Assembly: GCA_963775825.1 (NCBI GenBank)
Contig: CAVZKY010000001.1
Location: 75,338-139,337 of the forward strand
Length of the DNA: 64,000 nt
From: Bog-532 sp963775825
GTDB taxonomy: Bacteria; Actinomycetota; Actinomycetes; Streptosporangiales; Streptosporangiaceae
Direction of reading: 5' to 3'
Shown here: positions 24,556 to 34,294 of the stretch, one piece after another
Layout: each line of letters starts with the position of its first letter
How positions within the stretch are numbered: the first letter of the stretch is position 1
Program-made: the position numbers and the translations under genes
The notes under the pieces: model-generated
Database searches by the model: none
What the model was told of the DNA's origin: nothing
What the model saw: only the letters and a program-made list of their open reading frames with translations

Positions 24556-24595
24556 TGCACCGCCTAACTGACCCGTCAGCTCAGGAGGCTCCTGG

Positions 24596-27479
24596 ATGGT
24601 TGAATTCGCCCAGCGCCACATCGGACCCTCAGCGGAAGAGCAGCGGCAGATGCTCACCGCCGTCGGCTACTCCTCGCTCGATGAGCTCACCGAGGCCGCG
24701 CTGCCCGCCTCCGCCTCCACCCCGCCACTTGACCTGCCACCGGTCCTCGACGAGGCCGGTGCAGTGGCTGAGCTGCGCCGGCTCGCGGGGCGTAACCAGG
24801 TCCTGACCTCGATGATCGGGCTGGGCTACTACGGGACCATCACCCCGGCCGTCATCCGCCGCAACGTGCTGGAGAACCCGGGCTGGTACACCGCTTACAC
24901 CCCCTATCAGCCGGAGATCTCGCAGGGGCGGCTGGAGGCCCTGCTGAACTTCCAGACGATGATCGCTGACCTGACCGCGCTGCCGGTGGCCGGGGCGTCG
25001 CTGCTGGACGAGGCGACCGCCGCTGCGGAAGCCATGACGCTGGCCCGCCGCGCCGCCGGCCGGGGGCACATCTTCCTCGCCGACGCCGACTGCCTGCCGC
25101 AGACCCTCGCCGTGCTGCGCACCCGGGCCGAACCGCTCGGCATCGAACTGGTCGTCGCCGGCGTCACCCCCGAACTGATCGCCAGCCAACCGGACGGTGA
25201 GCTGTTCGGCGTGCTGCTGCAGTACCCGGGGGTGTCCGGCGCCGTCCGTGACCTGGGCCCGGTGATCGGGGCCGCGCACGAGCGCGGCGCCCAGGCCGCG
25301 GTGGCCGCCGACCTGCTCGCTCTCACGCTGCTGCGTCCGCCCGGGGAGATGGCGGCCGACATCGCGGTCGGCAGCACCCAGCGGTTCGGGCTGCCGATGA
25401 GCTTCGGCGGCCCGCACGCCGGCTACATCGCGGTACGGGACAAGCTGCGCCGCCAGCTCCCGGGGCGCCTGGTCGGCGTCTCGGTCGACGCTGACGGCAA
25501 GCCTGCCTACCGGCTCGCGCTGCAGGCCAGGGAGCAGCACATCCGCAGGGAGAAGGCCACCAGCAACATCTGCACCGCGCAGGTGCTGCCGGCCGTGCTG
25601 GCCGCCATGTACGCGGTGTACCACGGCCCCGAGGGCCTGGCCGCCATCGCAGCCGGTGCCCACCGAAGCGCCGCGGTTCTGGCCGCGACCCTGGACGCAG
25701 CCGGATTCCGCACCGGCCCGCCTGCGGCGTTCGACACCGTGCGGGCCCAGCCCCCGGGGGGTCCCGAGGCGGCCGCCGCGGCGGTGGCCCGCGCCCGGGC
25801 GGCGGGGTACAACCTGCACCTGGCCGGCGACGGCGCGATCCAGATCGCCTGCGACGAGACGACCACCGACGCCATCCTGCGCACCGTCGCCGCCGCGCTG
25901 CTGGACCGGGCGCCCGCCGAGGTGGAGCTCGCCGCGGACCCGGCCGACGCCCCGGGCACGCCGGCCTCGCTGCCGGCCGAGCTGCGGCGGTCCGGGGAGT
26001 TCCTCAGCCACCCGGTGTTCCACACCCACCGCAGCGAGACCTCGATGCTGCGCTACCTGCGCCGCCTGGCCGACTCCGACATCGCCCTCGACCGGTCCAT
26101 GATCCCGCTCGGCTCCTGCACGATGAAGCTCAACGCGGCGGCGGAGATGGAGCCGATCACCTGGCCGGAGTTCGCGTCCCTGCACCCGTTCGCGCCGCCG
26201 GAGCAGACCCTCGGGTACCAGGAGCTGATCAGCCGGCTGGCGGACGCGCTGACCCAGATCACCGGCTACAACGCGGTCTCCCTGCAGCCGAACGCCGGTT
26301 CCCAGGGTGAGCTGGCCGGCCTGCTGGCGATCCGGGCCTATCACCGGTCCCGGCAGGAACCGGACCGCGCCGTCTGCCTGATCCCCGACTCCGCGCACGG
26401 CACGAACGCCGCCAGCGCGGTGCTCGCCGGGCTGCGCGTGGTGGTCGTGAAATGTGGCTCCGACGGCGCGATCGACCTGGGCGACCTGCAGGCCAAGCTG
26501 GACGCGCACGCGGGCCGGGTCGCGGCGATCATGCTGACCTACCCGTCCACGAGCGGCGTCTACGAGGACACCGTGAGCCAGGTGTGCGACGCGGTGCACG
26601 CCGCGGGCGGCCAGGTCTACATCGACGGGGCCAACCTCAACGCGCTGGTGGGCCTGGCCACCCCGGTCTCGTTCGGGGCGGATGTCTCGCACCTCAACCT
26701 GCACAAGACGTTCTGCATCCCACATGGCGGCGGCGGCCCGGGGGTCGGCCCGGTGGCGGTCCGGGCCCACCTGGCCGAGTTCCTGCCCAGCGCCAAGCCG
26801 GCCACGGCCGGGCTCGCCGGGGATACGGCGGACGGCCATGTCGGGCCGGTCGCAGCCGCGCCGTTCGGAATCCGCCGGCATCCTCCCGATCTCCTGGGCC
26901 TACATCGCGATGATGGGCGCGGCCGGGCTGCGGCAGGCCACCCAGGTCGCGGTGCTGTCCGCCAACTACGTGGCCCGGCGGCTCGCGCCGCACTACCCGG
27001 TGCTCTACACCGGCCGCGCCGGGCTGGTGGCGCACGAATGCGTCATCGACCTGCGGCCGATCACGGCCAGCACCGGCGTCACCACCGAGGACGTGGCCAA
27101 GCGGCTGGTCGACTACGGGTTCCACGCGCCCACCATGTCGTTCCCGGTGGCCGGCACGCTGATGATCGAGCCGACCGAGAGCGAGGACCTGAGCGAGCTG
27201 GACCGGTTCTGCGAAGCGATGATCGCAATACGGCACGAGATCGAGCAGGTCGGCTCGGGGGAGTACGACCGCGACGATAACCCGCTGAAGAACGCGCCGC
27301 ATACCGCCGAGATGCTCATCGCGGCGGAGTGGAAGCACCCGTACGACCGCGCCGAGGCGGCCTACCCCGCCCCGGGCGGTCGGCAGGGCAAGTACTGGCC
27401 CCCGGTCCGGCGCATCGATCAGGCCTACGGCGACCGGAACCTGGTGTGTGCCTGCCCGCCCCCGGAGGCGTTCGCCTAG
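24596..27479 (+). CDS. gcvP: Glycine dehydrogenase (decarboxylating), P-protein, apparent frameshift
   Basis: The PLP-dependent P-protein of the glycine cleavage system, about 960 residues when the frames are joined, the usual length of the single-chain form. N-terminal QRHIGPSAEEQRQML, mid LGSCTMKLNAAAEMEPITW, and the PLP lysine K704 in HLNLHKTFCIPHGGGGPG are in the first frame. At GPVAAAPFG one extra A (26869/26870) shifts the frame; SAGILPISWAYIAMMG, ASTGVTTEDVAKRLVDYGFHAPTMSF and EPTESEDLSELDRFC follow in the next one. The ATG at 24596 has AGGAGG. gcvH and gcvT are absent here. It is controlled by the riboswitch upstream. Confidence 0.92.
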
Positions 27480-27508
27480 CCCGCCGTCAGCCTGCGCCTG
27501 GCCCAGGC

Positions 27509-27514
27509 TACGAT
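27509..27514 (+). promoter_or_regulatory. -10 element (TACGAT) before the ABC exporter operon
   Basis: TACGAT fits TANNNT and ends eight bases before the ATG at 27523. A GAGGAT also lies just before the ATG, so a leaderless or a very short leader message are both possible. Confidence 0.4.
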
Positions 27515-27522
27515 GAGGATCA

Positions 27523-28521
27523 ATGAGCATGGCCAAGGCGTCGGCGAGCGCCGCTGATCAGTCGGGTGCCGGCCCTGGGCCGGCCATCCATACGGAGGGC
27601 CTGACCAAGATCTACGCGGGGGCCGACTTCACCGCGGTCGACCGGCTGAACCTCGACGTCCAGGTCGGGGAGATCTTCGGCCTGCTGGGCCCCAACGGGG
27701 CGGGCAAGACCACCACCGCGGGCATGCTGACCACGCGCGTGGTGCCGACCTCCGGGCGGGCGTTCATCTCCGGGGTGGACGTCGCGGCGCATCCGGCCCT
27801 GGCCAAGCAGCTCAGCGGGATCGTCTCGCAGCAGAACACCCTGGACCGCCAGCTCACCGTCTGGGAGAACCTTTACTTCCACGGCCGGCTGTTCGGGATG
27901 GGGGCGAAGGTCTCCCGCCGGACCGCCGATGAGCTGCTCGAGCAGTTCCAGCTGTCGAAGTGGGCCAAGGCGTCGGTGTACGCCCTGTCCGGGGGCATGG
28001 CCCAGCGGCTCATGGTGGCGCGGGCCATCTTCCACCGCCCGTCCGTGCTCTTCCTCGACGAGCCGACCGCCGGGCTGGACCCGCAGAGCCGTCTCGCGCT
28101 CTGGGACATGCTGCGCGAGCTGCACGGCGAGGGGCAGACCATCCTGCTGACGACGCACTACATGGAGGAAGCGGACCAGCTCTGCAACCGGGTCGCCATC
28201 ATGGACCATGGCCGCCTGCTGGCGCTGGACACGCCGGCCGCGCTCAAGCAGAGCATTGACGCGGACACGGTCGTCACGGTCAGGACCGCCGGCGACCGCC
28301 AGAAGCTAGCCGACCTGCTCAGCCACGACGTGGCGGGCGTCACCCGGACCCGTCTCATGGACGGTGGGGTCGAGCTGCACATGCACGGCGCCGACCGGCT
28401 GGTCCCGCGGATCGTCCTGTCGGCCGAGCGGGGCGGGTTCGACCTGAACGACGTCTCGGTCTCCGAACCCAGCCTGGAGACGGTGTTCATCAACCTCACT
28501 GGCCGGGAGCTGCGCGACTGA
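27523..28521 (+). CDS. ABC transporter ATP-binding protein (DrrA/ABC-2 exporter type)
   Basis: A 332-residue ATPase with Walker A at residues 56-63 (GPNGAGKT), Q-loop around SQQNTLD, signature YALSGGMAQRLMVARA, Walker B VLFLDEPTAGLDPQ and H-loop TTHYMEEADQL. The C-terminal 100 residues are the DUF4162-like extension typical of DrrA-type ATPases of antibiotic and lipid exporters, ending in SLETVFINLTGRELRD. The stop overlaps the permease start (28521). The first 20 residues are disordered. Substrate unknown. Confidence 0.9.
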   Translation: MSMAKASASAADQSGAGPGPAIHTEGLTKIYAGADFTAVDRLNLDVQVGEIFGLLGPNGAGKTTTAGMLTTRVVPTSGRAFISGVDVAAHPALAKQLSGIVSQQNTLDRQLTVWENLYFHGRLFGMGAKVSRRTADELLEQFQLSKWAKASVYALSGGMAQRLMVARAIFHRPSVLFLDEPTAGLDPQSRLALWDMLRELHGEGQTILLTTHYMEEADQLCNRVAIMDHGRLLALDTPAALKQSIDADTVVTVRTAGDRQKLADLLSHDVAGVTRTRLMDGGVELHMHGADRLVPRIVLSAERGGFDLNDVSVSEPSLETVFINLTGRELRD

Positions 28522-29406
28522 TGACGACGTCCGTAGCGCCCAAGGCGCCTGTCCAGCGGATCGGCGGCGGCCCGACCCGGTCGGTGGCCGCCGCGAGCTG
28601 GACCGCGCTGGGCGCCCTCCTGCTGCGCGATCTCCTCGTCCTGCGCAGGCATTTCTGGGAGTTCGTGCTCCGCACGCTGATTCAGCCGTTCCTGCTCTGC
28701 TTCGTCTTCCTCTTCGTCTTCCCGAAGATCGGCCAGGGCATCGGCGGCGGGCACGGCACCGCGGCGCAGTCCGCGTTCGCGACGATTCTCGTGCCCGGCG
28801 TGGTCGGCATCTCGGTCATGTTCCAGGGCGTGCAGTCGATCGCCCTGGCCATGGCCCAGGAATTCGGCTTCACCCGGGAGATCGAAGACCGGGTTCAGGC
28901 GCCCTGCCCGAGTCTGGCTGGTCGCCATGGCCAAGGTGCTCTCCGGCGCGGCTCAGGGTATTCTGTCGGCCGCCATCGTGCTGCCGATCGCCTCGGTCGT
29001 GCACGCGCCGGGGGTGGAGGCTCACCTGTCGCTGCACTGGTGGATCATCGTGACCTTCGTTCCGCTGGCCGCCGTCGCGATGGCGGGCCTCGGGCTGGTT
29101 CTGGGCACTAGCTTCGAGCCGCGCAACATCGGCCTGATGTTCGGCTTCATCATCCTGCCGATCACTTTCCTCGGGTGTACCTACTACTCCTGGACCAAGC
29201 TGGCGCCGGTCACGGTGGGCGGCTGGCCCTGGCTGCAGACGGTGGTGCTCGTCAACCCGCTCGTCTACGTGAACGAGGGCATGCGGGCCGCGTTCACGCT
29301 GGCTCCGCATATGCAGCTTTACGTCATCTACCCCGTGGTGTTCGCCTTCGGCGCCGGATTCATCGCCCTCGGCCTGCGCAACTTCCGCCGCCGGGTGCTT
29401 TCCTGA
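28521..29406 (+). CDS. ABC-2 type permease (DrrB-like), apparent frameshift
   Basis: Partner of the preceding ATPase. The first frame gives RDLLVLRRHFWEFVLRTLIQ, QPFLLCFVFLFVFP and TREIEDRVQAPCP. The second, from about 28911, gives WLVAMAKVLSGAAQGI, IASVVHAPG, LGLVLGTSFEPRNIGLMFGF and LVNPLVYVNEGMRAAF. Joined, they make an ABC-2 permease of about 295 residues with six helices, normal for the family. The shift is one extra A at 28911 in CCCGAGTC, where family members continue PVW. As in gcvP, a single inserted A breaks the gene. It begins with ATG overlapping the ATPase stop. Confidence 0.82.
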
Positions 29407-29464
29407 CCATCCCGGGAGCGTTCGCCGGCGGGCGGCGCGGCTGGCGGGATACGGCGTTGCCCTT

Positions 29465-29470
29465 TAGCAT
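29465..29470 (+). promoter_or_regulatory. -10 element (TAGCAT) for a leaderless start
   Basis: TAGCAT fits TANNNT and ends six bases before the ATG at 29477; no ribosome-binding site is visible. Confidence 0.4.
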
Positions 29471-29476
29471 TCCGGC

Positions 29477-30148
29477 ATGAGCGCCGAAGGGCCGGAGCCG
29501 TCCGGCACGACCGCTGAGACGCATGCGCCGGATGAGGCGGCCGAAGGGCTGACGGATCCGGCCAGGCCGGGGCCGCCCCGGGGACCAGATCCAGCGGATT
29601 CCGTCGCCGAGGGGATGGGTTACCTGGACCAGGCCATTGAGGCGTTCTCCCGGGCCTGCGAGTCGGCGGACGGCGACATCATGCCGCTCGCCATCGAACT
29701 GCTGGCCCGGACCCTGCCGCTGCGGGGCCGCGACGCGGACGCGGCCCTGGTCTGGCAGCGCGGCCTGGAGGATCCCGACCCCGCCGTCGAAACCGCCGTG
29801 CGGACCCGGCTGCGCCGCGCGTTCGGCGGCGATGAGGTCCCGGCCGACGGCGAAGGCGCGGACCCGACCTGGTGGGAGGGGTTCGTGGAGGCCGCGGTGT
29901 GCTACGGCACGCTGCCGTTGCTGGCCAACGAGATCTTCGGCGCCCTGGACCAGATGTACTCGCTGGCCGCCCTGCCGCTGGCGCAGGGTGGGGGCCGGGC
30001 TCGTGACCTGCGGGAGATCCTGCTCAGCGCGGTCCGGGTGCCCAGCCAGTACGCCTGGGGCGAGGGCCTGCACGAAAGCTTCCGGGCCCGCCTCCGCGAC
30101 GCCATGGGCGCCAGCTCCGATGTCCTGCCCCCCAACTGGCCCGACTAG
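29477..30148 (+). CDS. Hypothetical helical (TPR-like) protein
   Basis: A 223-residue acidic cytosolic protein that I do not recognise. After 45 disordered residues it is predicted mostly helical by eye (MGYLDQAIEAFSRACESADG, LAIELLARTLPLRGRDADAA) in a pattern like one or two TPR helices. A Trp-rich middle (TWWEGFVEAAVCYGTLPLL) and a conserved-looking end VPSQYAWGEGLHESFRARL follow. It has its own leaderless-type promoter. It lies between the ABC exporter and a repeat field, so context gives no function. Confidence 0.7.
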   Translation: MSAEGPEPSGTTAETHAPDEAAEGLTDPARPGPPRGPDPADSVAEGMGYLDQAIEAFSRACESADGDIMPLAIELLARTLPLRGRDADAALVWQRGLEDPDPAVETAVRTRLRRAFGGDEVPADGEGADPTWWEGFVEAAVCYGTLPLLANEIFGALDQMYSLAALPLAQGGGRARDLREILLSAVRVPSQYAWGEGLHESFRARLRDAMGASSDVLPPNWPD

Positions 30149-30440
30149 GGGTGTTTGCCTGGGGGGCGACCCCACTGGAACCCCCCGAATGCGCTCCGCG
30201 CCCGCGCGGTGGTACATCGCCGACAGTGCTGGCCCGGGGGGCGACCCCCCGGAACCCCCCGAATGCGCTTCGCGCCCGCGCGGTGGTACTTCGCCGACAC
30301 ACCGGCCGCTCACCCGGGCCTTCGGCCCGGGATCGTTAGGCGGTAACGACCGCCTCGCCGTAGGTCCTGCTGTGGTGCCTCGCCGATAGCACCGGCCACT
30401 CACCCGAGCCTCCGGCCCGGGATCGCTGGGCCGGTCACGG
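30149..30440. repeat. GC hairpin elements and associated 70-110 base modules
   Basis: Two hairpin copies start at about 30155 and 30226, each followed by CCCCCCGAATGCGCT-CGCGCC and CGCGCGGTGGTAC-TCGCCGAC. From 30289 a second module follows twice (CACCGGCC-CTCACCCG, a stem with GGCC/TTC/GGCC, then GGGATCG). The same composite, over 100 bases, recurs at 42435-42745. No coding is supported. Confidence 0.8.
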
Positions 30441-30787
30441 CCGGCTCGCCCAGGGCCCGCCCTCGCCGTTACGGAGAGCGGGCTCGGTCGTATGCACTGA
30501 AGACGCTCCCCGTAACCGTGGGACATCGGTCCGGCGGGCGCACCTGGCGCACCTGGCGCAAGGGCGGCGCTACTGGACATCGACATCGCGGCGCAACCTT
30601 CGCGCCTCCCCGCGAGCGCTCACCGGTGCTATCGCCGCGTACTCGGGGACCCGCCCACCATGAGGCTTGGTCGGCAGGCTCTTAACAGCCGATTACGGCC
30701 GGCCCGGATGCTGAACACTGCGCTCCGCCGGCACGTATTAATGAGTAGTAGCTATCCCGTAACCCAATCGATGCCGGAGGATCAGCT
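30441..30787. other. Gap before the Rieske/flavin redox operon
   Basis: About 350 bases without a gene. The final part, from 30730, is AT-richer (ACGTATTAATGAGTAGTAGC) and is the probable promoter region of the redox operon. The ATCAGCT before the GTG start at 30788 follows GGAGG at 30776-30780, a good binding site. Confidence 0.45.
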
Positions 30788-31246
30788 GTGACCCAGCACC
30801 GCGTGGCGGAGACGACCCGGCGCGGCTTGCTCGCCGGCGTCGGCCTGGCCGGCCTGGCGGGCCCGCTCGCCGGTTGCTCCGGCGGTTCCGCCAGCACCGC
30901 GAGCGGGACGGCATCCAGCAGCGGCGGCGCGGCGGCGGGCGGCCAGGCGGCCGGCCGCAGCGGCGCGCTCACCAGTACCGGGGCCATCCCGGTGGGCGGC
31001 GGCAAGATCTTCGTCAGCGAACGGGTCGTCGTCACGCAGCCCAGCCGCGGGCAGTTCCAGGGATTCAGCGCCGTCTGCACGCACATGCAGTGCATCGTCG
31101 ACCAGATCGCGGACGGGACGATCAACTGTCCCTGCCACGGCAGCAAGTTCAGCGCCACGGACGGCCACGTCGTCGCGGGGCCGGCCCCGAGCCCGCTGCC
31201 CGCGCAGTCCCTGAAGATCCAGTCCGATCAGATCTCACTGGCCTAA
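30788..31246 (+). CDS. Rieske [2Fe-2S] lipoprotein
   Basis: A 152-residue exported iron-sulfur protein. The N-terminus has a twin Arg (TTRRGLLAGVGLAG) and a lipobox ending in Cys30 (PLAGC), so it is probably Tat-exported and lipid-anchored. A Ser/Gly/Ala linker leads to the Rieske domain with ligands C97, H99, C114 and H117 (CTHMQC and CPCHGS); C102 and C116 would form the disulfide. It is smaller than cytochrome bc Rieske proteins. It heads a four-gene cassette with a flavocytochrome-like reductase, an FMN-binding protein and ApbE, suggesting extracytoplasmic electron transfer. Confidence 0.88.
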   Translation: MTQHRVAETTRRGLLAGVGLAGLAGPLAGCSGGSASTASGTASSSGGAAAGGQAAGRSGALTSTGAIPVGGGKIFVSERVVVTQPSRGQFQGFSAVCTHMQCIVDQIADGTINCPCHGSKFSATDGHVVAGPAPSPLPAQSLKIQSDQISLA

Positions 31247-31283
31247 TGGACCATCGGCGGCGACAGGTCAGGAGGGGAACGCC

Positions 31284-32714
31284 GTGCTGAGCGTCGAATC
31301 ACGGCAGGGGACGGCCGGGTCCCGGTCACGAGGCGCGGGCGATCCGCGCCCGCACCGGGCGGGAGCGCGCCAGAGCGGCCGGTCGCGCCGGGTCATCGAG
31401 CCACGCGAGCACCTGCGCGCACGGCCGGGAGCGGTGCTGTCCATCATCGGGGCCGGCGTCCTCGCCGTGATCGCGCTGTGGTGGTCGGACACCCCCTCCG
31501 TACACGGTCTGGGCGACTGGCTCACCAACGCGGGGCGCATCCTCGGCCTCCTCGCCGGCTACGGCGTCGTCGTACTGGTCGCGCTCATGGCCCGGCTTCC
31601 ACCCCTGGAACGGGGCATCGGCACCGACCGGCTTGCCCGCTGGCACGCGATGGGCGGCCGGTATGTCGTCAGCGTGATCGTGGCCCACGCCACGCTCATC
31701 ACCTGGGGCTATGCGGTCACCGCGCACGAGAACGTGGTCGGCGAGACGAAAACCCTGCTGGTCTCGTACCCCGACGTGCTGATGGCGACGGTGGCCGGGT
31801 TCCTGTTCCTGGGTATCGGCCTGGTGTCCGCGCGGGCCGCGCGCCGCCGCATCACCTACGACACCTGGTATCACCTGCACTTTTACACCTACCTGGCCAT
31901 CGCGCTGGCGTTCAGTCACCAGTTCGCCGACGGTGCCTCGTTCGTCACCAGCCTCAAGGCGCGGTTCGTCTGGTCCCTGATGTACGCCTCGGTCGCCGCG
32001 CTGCTGATCTGGTACCGCGTCCTCACCCCGCTGCGCAGCGCGCGGCGGCACCGGTTTCACATCGTCGCCCTGCGCCGGGAATCCCCGGACGTGGTGTCCG
32101 TCTACATCGGCGGTGACCACCTGGACGAGCTGCAGGCCGACCCGGGGCAGTTCTTCCGCTGGCGGTTCCTCACCCGCGGCATGTGGTGGTCCTCGCATCC
32201 TTACTCGCTGTCCGCGGTCCCGCGCCCGAACGTCATGCGCATCACGGTCAAGGACCGCGGTGATCACAGCGGGGCCGTCAGCCGGCTCCGGCCCGGCACC
32301 AGGGTCATCGCGGAAGGACCCTACGGGGCGTTCACCCCGGCCAAGGACAGCCGCCAGGTGCTGCTGCTGGCCGGCGGAGTGGGCATCACGCCGCTGCGCG
32401 CCATGTTCGCGACCCTGCCCGGGCACGTCACGCTCATCTACCGGGCGAGCAGCCCGGACGATGTGGTGTTCGGCCCGGAGTTGGACGCCATCGCCCGGGA
32501 TCGCGGCGGCACAGTGCACTACCTGATCGGGTCGCGGGCTCGGCTCGGCGGCGATCCGCTGTCCGCCGAACGGCTGCTGTCCCTGGTGCCCGGGCTGCGC
32601 CGCTTCGACGTCTACGTCTGTGGCCCGGCCGGGATGCGGGATTCCGCCTTCGCCGCCCTGACCACGGCAGGCGTCCCGCGCGGCCACATTCACCACGAGT
32701 CATTCGAGTTCTGA
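31284..32714 (+). CDS. Ferric reductase-like transmembrane/FAD-NAD(P) oxidoreductase
   Basis: A 476-residue membrane flavoprotein. About six helices in residues 50-240 include His-bearing segments (ARWHAMGGRYVVSVIVAHATL, TWYHLHFYTYLAIALAFSHQ) placed to bind two hemes, as in the ferric reductase-like domain. The cytosolic half has an FAD-binding barrel (QFFRWRFL, HPYSLSAVP) and an NAD(P) Rossmann part (VLLLAGGVGITPLRAMF, DVYVCGPAGM). It would move electrons from NAD(P)H across the membrane. The GTG at 31284 has AGGAGGGG. It lies between the Rieske and FMN-binding genes, its likely electron acceptors. Confidence 0.88.
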   Translation: MLSVESRQGTAGSRSRGAGDPRPHRAGARQSGRSRRVIEPREHLRARPGAVLSIIGAGVLAVIALWWSDTPSVHGLGDWLTNAGRILGLLAGYGVVVLVALMARLPPLERGIGTDRLARWHAMGGRYVVSVIVAHATLITWGYAVTAHENVVGETKTLLVSYPDVLMATVAGFLFLGIGLVSARAARRRITYDTWYHLHFYTYLAIALAFSHQFADGASFVTSLKARFVWSLMYASVAALLIWYRVLTPLRSARRHRFHIVALRRESPDVVSVYIGGDHLDELQADPGQFFRWRFLTRGMWWSSHPYSLSAVPRPNVMRITVKDRGDHSGAVSRLRPGTRVIAEGPYGAFTPAKDSRQVLLLAGGVGITPLRAMFATLPGHVTLIYRASSPDDVVFGPELDAIARDRGGTVHYLIGSRARLGGDPLSAERLLSLVPGLRRFDVYVCGPAGMRDSAFAALTTAGVPRGHIHHESFEF

Positions 32715-32768
32715 GCGCCGCCCGTCCAGGGCCGCACACTCATCAGCAACGTTGAACGGAGGAATCCG

Positions 32769-33263
32769 ATGCGCCGGGTAGTACTCGCGCTCGGCGGTAC
32801 TGTGGCCGGCCTGGTCATGCTGCTGTCGTTCCGGTCGCACATGGCCTCGACCGCCTCGGCCGGGGTGACGGCCGGCTCCGGCGGGACGGGCACGCCACCG
32901 GGCTCCAGCAGCGCCGCCGGCTCCGGCAGCTCGGCGGCCTCCGCCGCCGCGGCCGCATCCGCCCCGGTCAGCGCGGGCTCGGGAACCGGCACCGCGGTGA
33001 CCGGAGACGCGATCGCCACGCCGTACGGCCCCACCCAGGTGCAGGTGACGCTCAACGCCGGGAAGATCGTCAAGGTCACCGTGCTGCAGCACACCGACGA
33101 CGGCATCAACAGCCAGATGATCGACGGGCATGCGCTGCCCCTGCTGAACAGCGAGACCCTGACCGCGCAGAATGCGAAGATCAACGCCGTCTCCGGCGCG
33201 AGCTACACCAGCGCGGGCTACATCAAGTCCCTGCAGAGCGCGCTGGACAAGGCCAGCGCCTAG
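32769..33263 (+). CDS. FMN-binding domain protein, probably covalently flavinylated
   Basis: A 164-residue exported protein: an N-terminal signal or anchor helix (residues 3-20), a Ser/Ala/Gly linker, then an FMN_bind domain from about residue 78. The flavinylation motif reads SGASYTSAGY with Thr147 as the expected acceptor of FMN phosphate (established for NqrC/RnfG-type domains). TPYGPTQVQVTLNAGKI begins the domain. It is directly followed, with stop and start overlapping, by the ApbE gene that performs the attachment, strong support for the assignment. Confidence 0.9.
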   Translation: MRRVVLALGGTVAGLVMLLSFRSHMASTASAGVTAGSGGTGTPPGSSSAAGSGSSAASAAAAASAPVSAGSGTGTAVTGDAIATPYGPTQVQVTLNAGKIVKVTVLQHTDDGINSQMIDGHALPLLNSETLTAQNAKINAVSGASYTSAGYIKSLQSALDKASA

Positions 33264-34204
33264 TGCCGGTCACGCGGACGAGCGGCGCCGGACCCGGCGA
33301 GCCCGTCGGCTCCGCCGGCCCGGGAGATGCCGCAGCGGCTGCGGGCGTGACCGGGATCAGCGTGAGCAACCCCGATCTGCCCGGCCCGGGCGCGACCAGT
33401 CCCGGTGGGACCCGGATCGGGCGTCCCGCCGGCCGGCTGCGGCACGCCGAGCACGTGATGGGCACGGTGTTCTCCTTCGACGTGCCGGCCAGCGCCGCCC
33501 CAGTGCTGCCGGAGGTGCTTCGCTGGCTGCACTGGGCGGACACCACGTTCTCCACCTACTCCGCCGGCAGCGACGTCAGCCGGTTCGGCCGGGGTGAGCT
33601 CACGCTGGCCGAGTGCGCGCCCGAACTCGCTGAGGTCATCGCGGAATGCGCGGTGATCAAGGAGCAGAGTGACGGGTATTTCACCGCCTGGCCCGGTGGC
33701 CGTTTCGACCCGTCCGGTCTGGTCAAGGGCTGGTCCATCGAACGGGCGTCGAACATGCTGAGCGCAGCCGCCAAAACCGGGCCCAGCGGCACCGGGCCCA
33801 GCGGCACCGGGCCCAGCGTCAACGGCGCTGGCGACATGCAGTGCACCGGCGAGCCGGAGCGCGGTCGCCCGTGGCGGATCGGCGTGGCACATCCGCTGCA
33901 CCCGTCCGCGCTCGCGGTCATCGTCGCCGGGCGTGATTTCGCCGTCGCTACCTCCGGTACGGCCGAACGCGGCGCGCATATCGTCAACCCCCATACCGGC
34001 CTGCCCGCGACGGAACTGGCCAGCGTGACCGTGGTCGGCCCCCGCATAAGCACGGCCGACGCCTACGCGACGGCGGCGTTCGCGATGGGCGGGGCGGCCC
34101 GCGAGTGGGCCGAGAGCCTCGACGGTTATGAGGCCTTCGCGGTCGTCCCCGACGGCGCCACCTGGCAGACCAGCGGCTTCGCCGCCTACACGGCGCCAGC
34201 CTGA
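33263..34204 (+). CDS. apbE: FAD:protein FMN transferase ApbE
   Basis: A 313-residue ApbE/RnfF-type enzyme that transfers FMN from FAD to a Thr of the FMN-binding partner encoded just upstream. Motifs are HVMGTVFSFDV near residue 70, the family's DPSGLVKGWSIERA, an equivalent of NAGGD reading NGAGDMQC, and the metal-binding end GPRISTADAYATAAF. The GTG at 33263 shares its G with the TAG stop of the upstream gene. A 15-base unit encoding GPSGT is repeated about three times in the loop before NGAGD (33779-33823), an insertion relative to the family. It lacks the usual lipoprotein signal. Confidence 0.88.
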   Translation: MPVTRTSGAGPGEPVGSAGPGDAAAAAGVTGISVSNPDLPGPGATSPGGTRIGRPAGRLRHAEHVMGTVFSFDVPASAAPVLPEVLRWLHWADTTFSTYSAGSDVSRFGRGELTLAECAPELAEVIAECAVIKEQSDGYFTAWPGGRFDPSGLVKGWSIERASNMLSAAAKTGPSGTGPSGTGPSVNGAGDMQCTGEPERGRPWRIGVAHPLHPSALAVIVAGRDFAVATSGTAERGAHIVNPHTGLPATELASVTVVGPRISTADAYATAAFAMGGAAREWAESLDGYEAFAVVPDGATWQTSGFAAYTAPA

Positions 34205-34294
34205 ACCCGTACTGTCGCCCTCGCCCCGGGTGCGCTTCTGCCCAGGGCAGATCCGCTTACGGCGATCACCGGCGCTACGGCCAGCGCGATCACC

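Noticed and set aside
24319..24567. Small plus-strand frame between the glycine riboswitch and gcvP
   Set aside because: It is made of translated repeat units, has no ribosome-binding site and no family resemblance.
26860..26880. Programmed frameshifting in gcvP
   Set aside because: No slippery heptamer or downstream pseudoknot is evident, and P-proteins are not known to use frameshifting; an inserted base is simpler.
24629..26881. A 750-codon open frame antisense to gcvP
   Set aside because: The plus strand has all P-protein motifs; the antisense product is Arg/Gly/Asp-rich without similarity to known folds.
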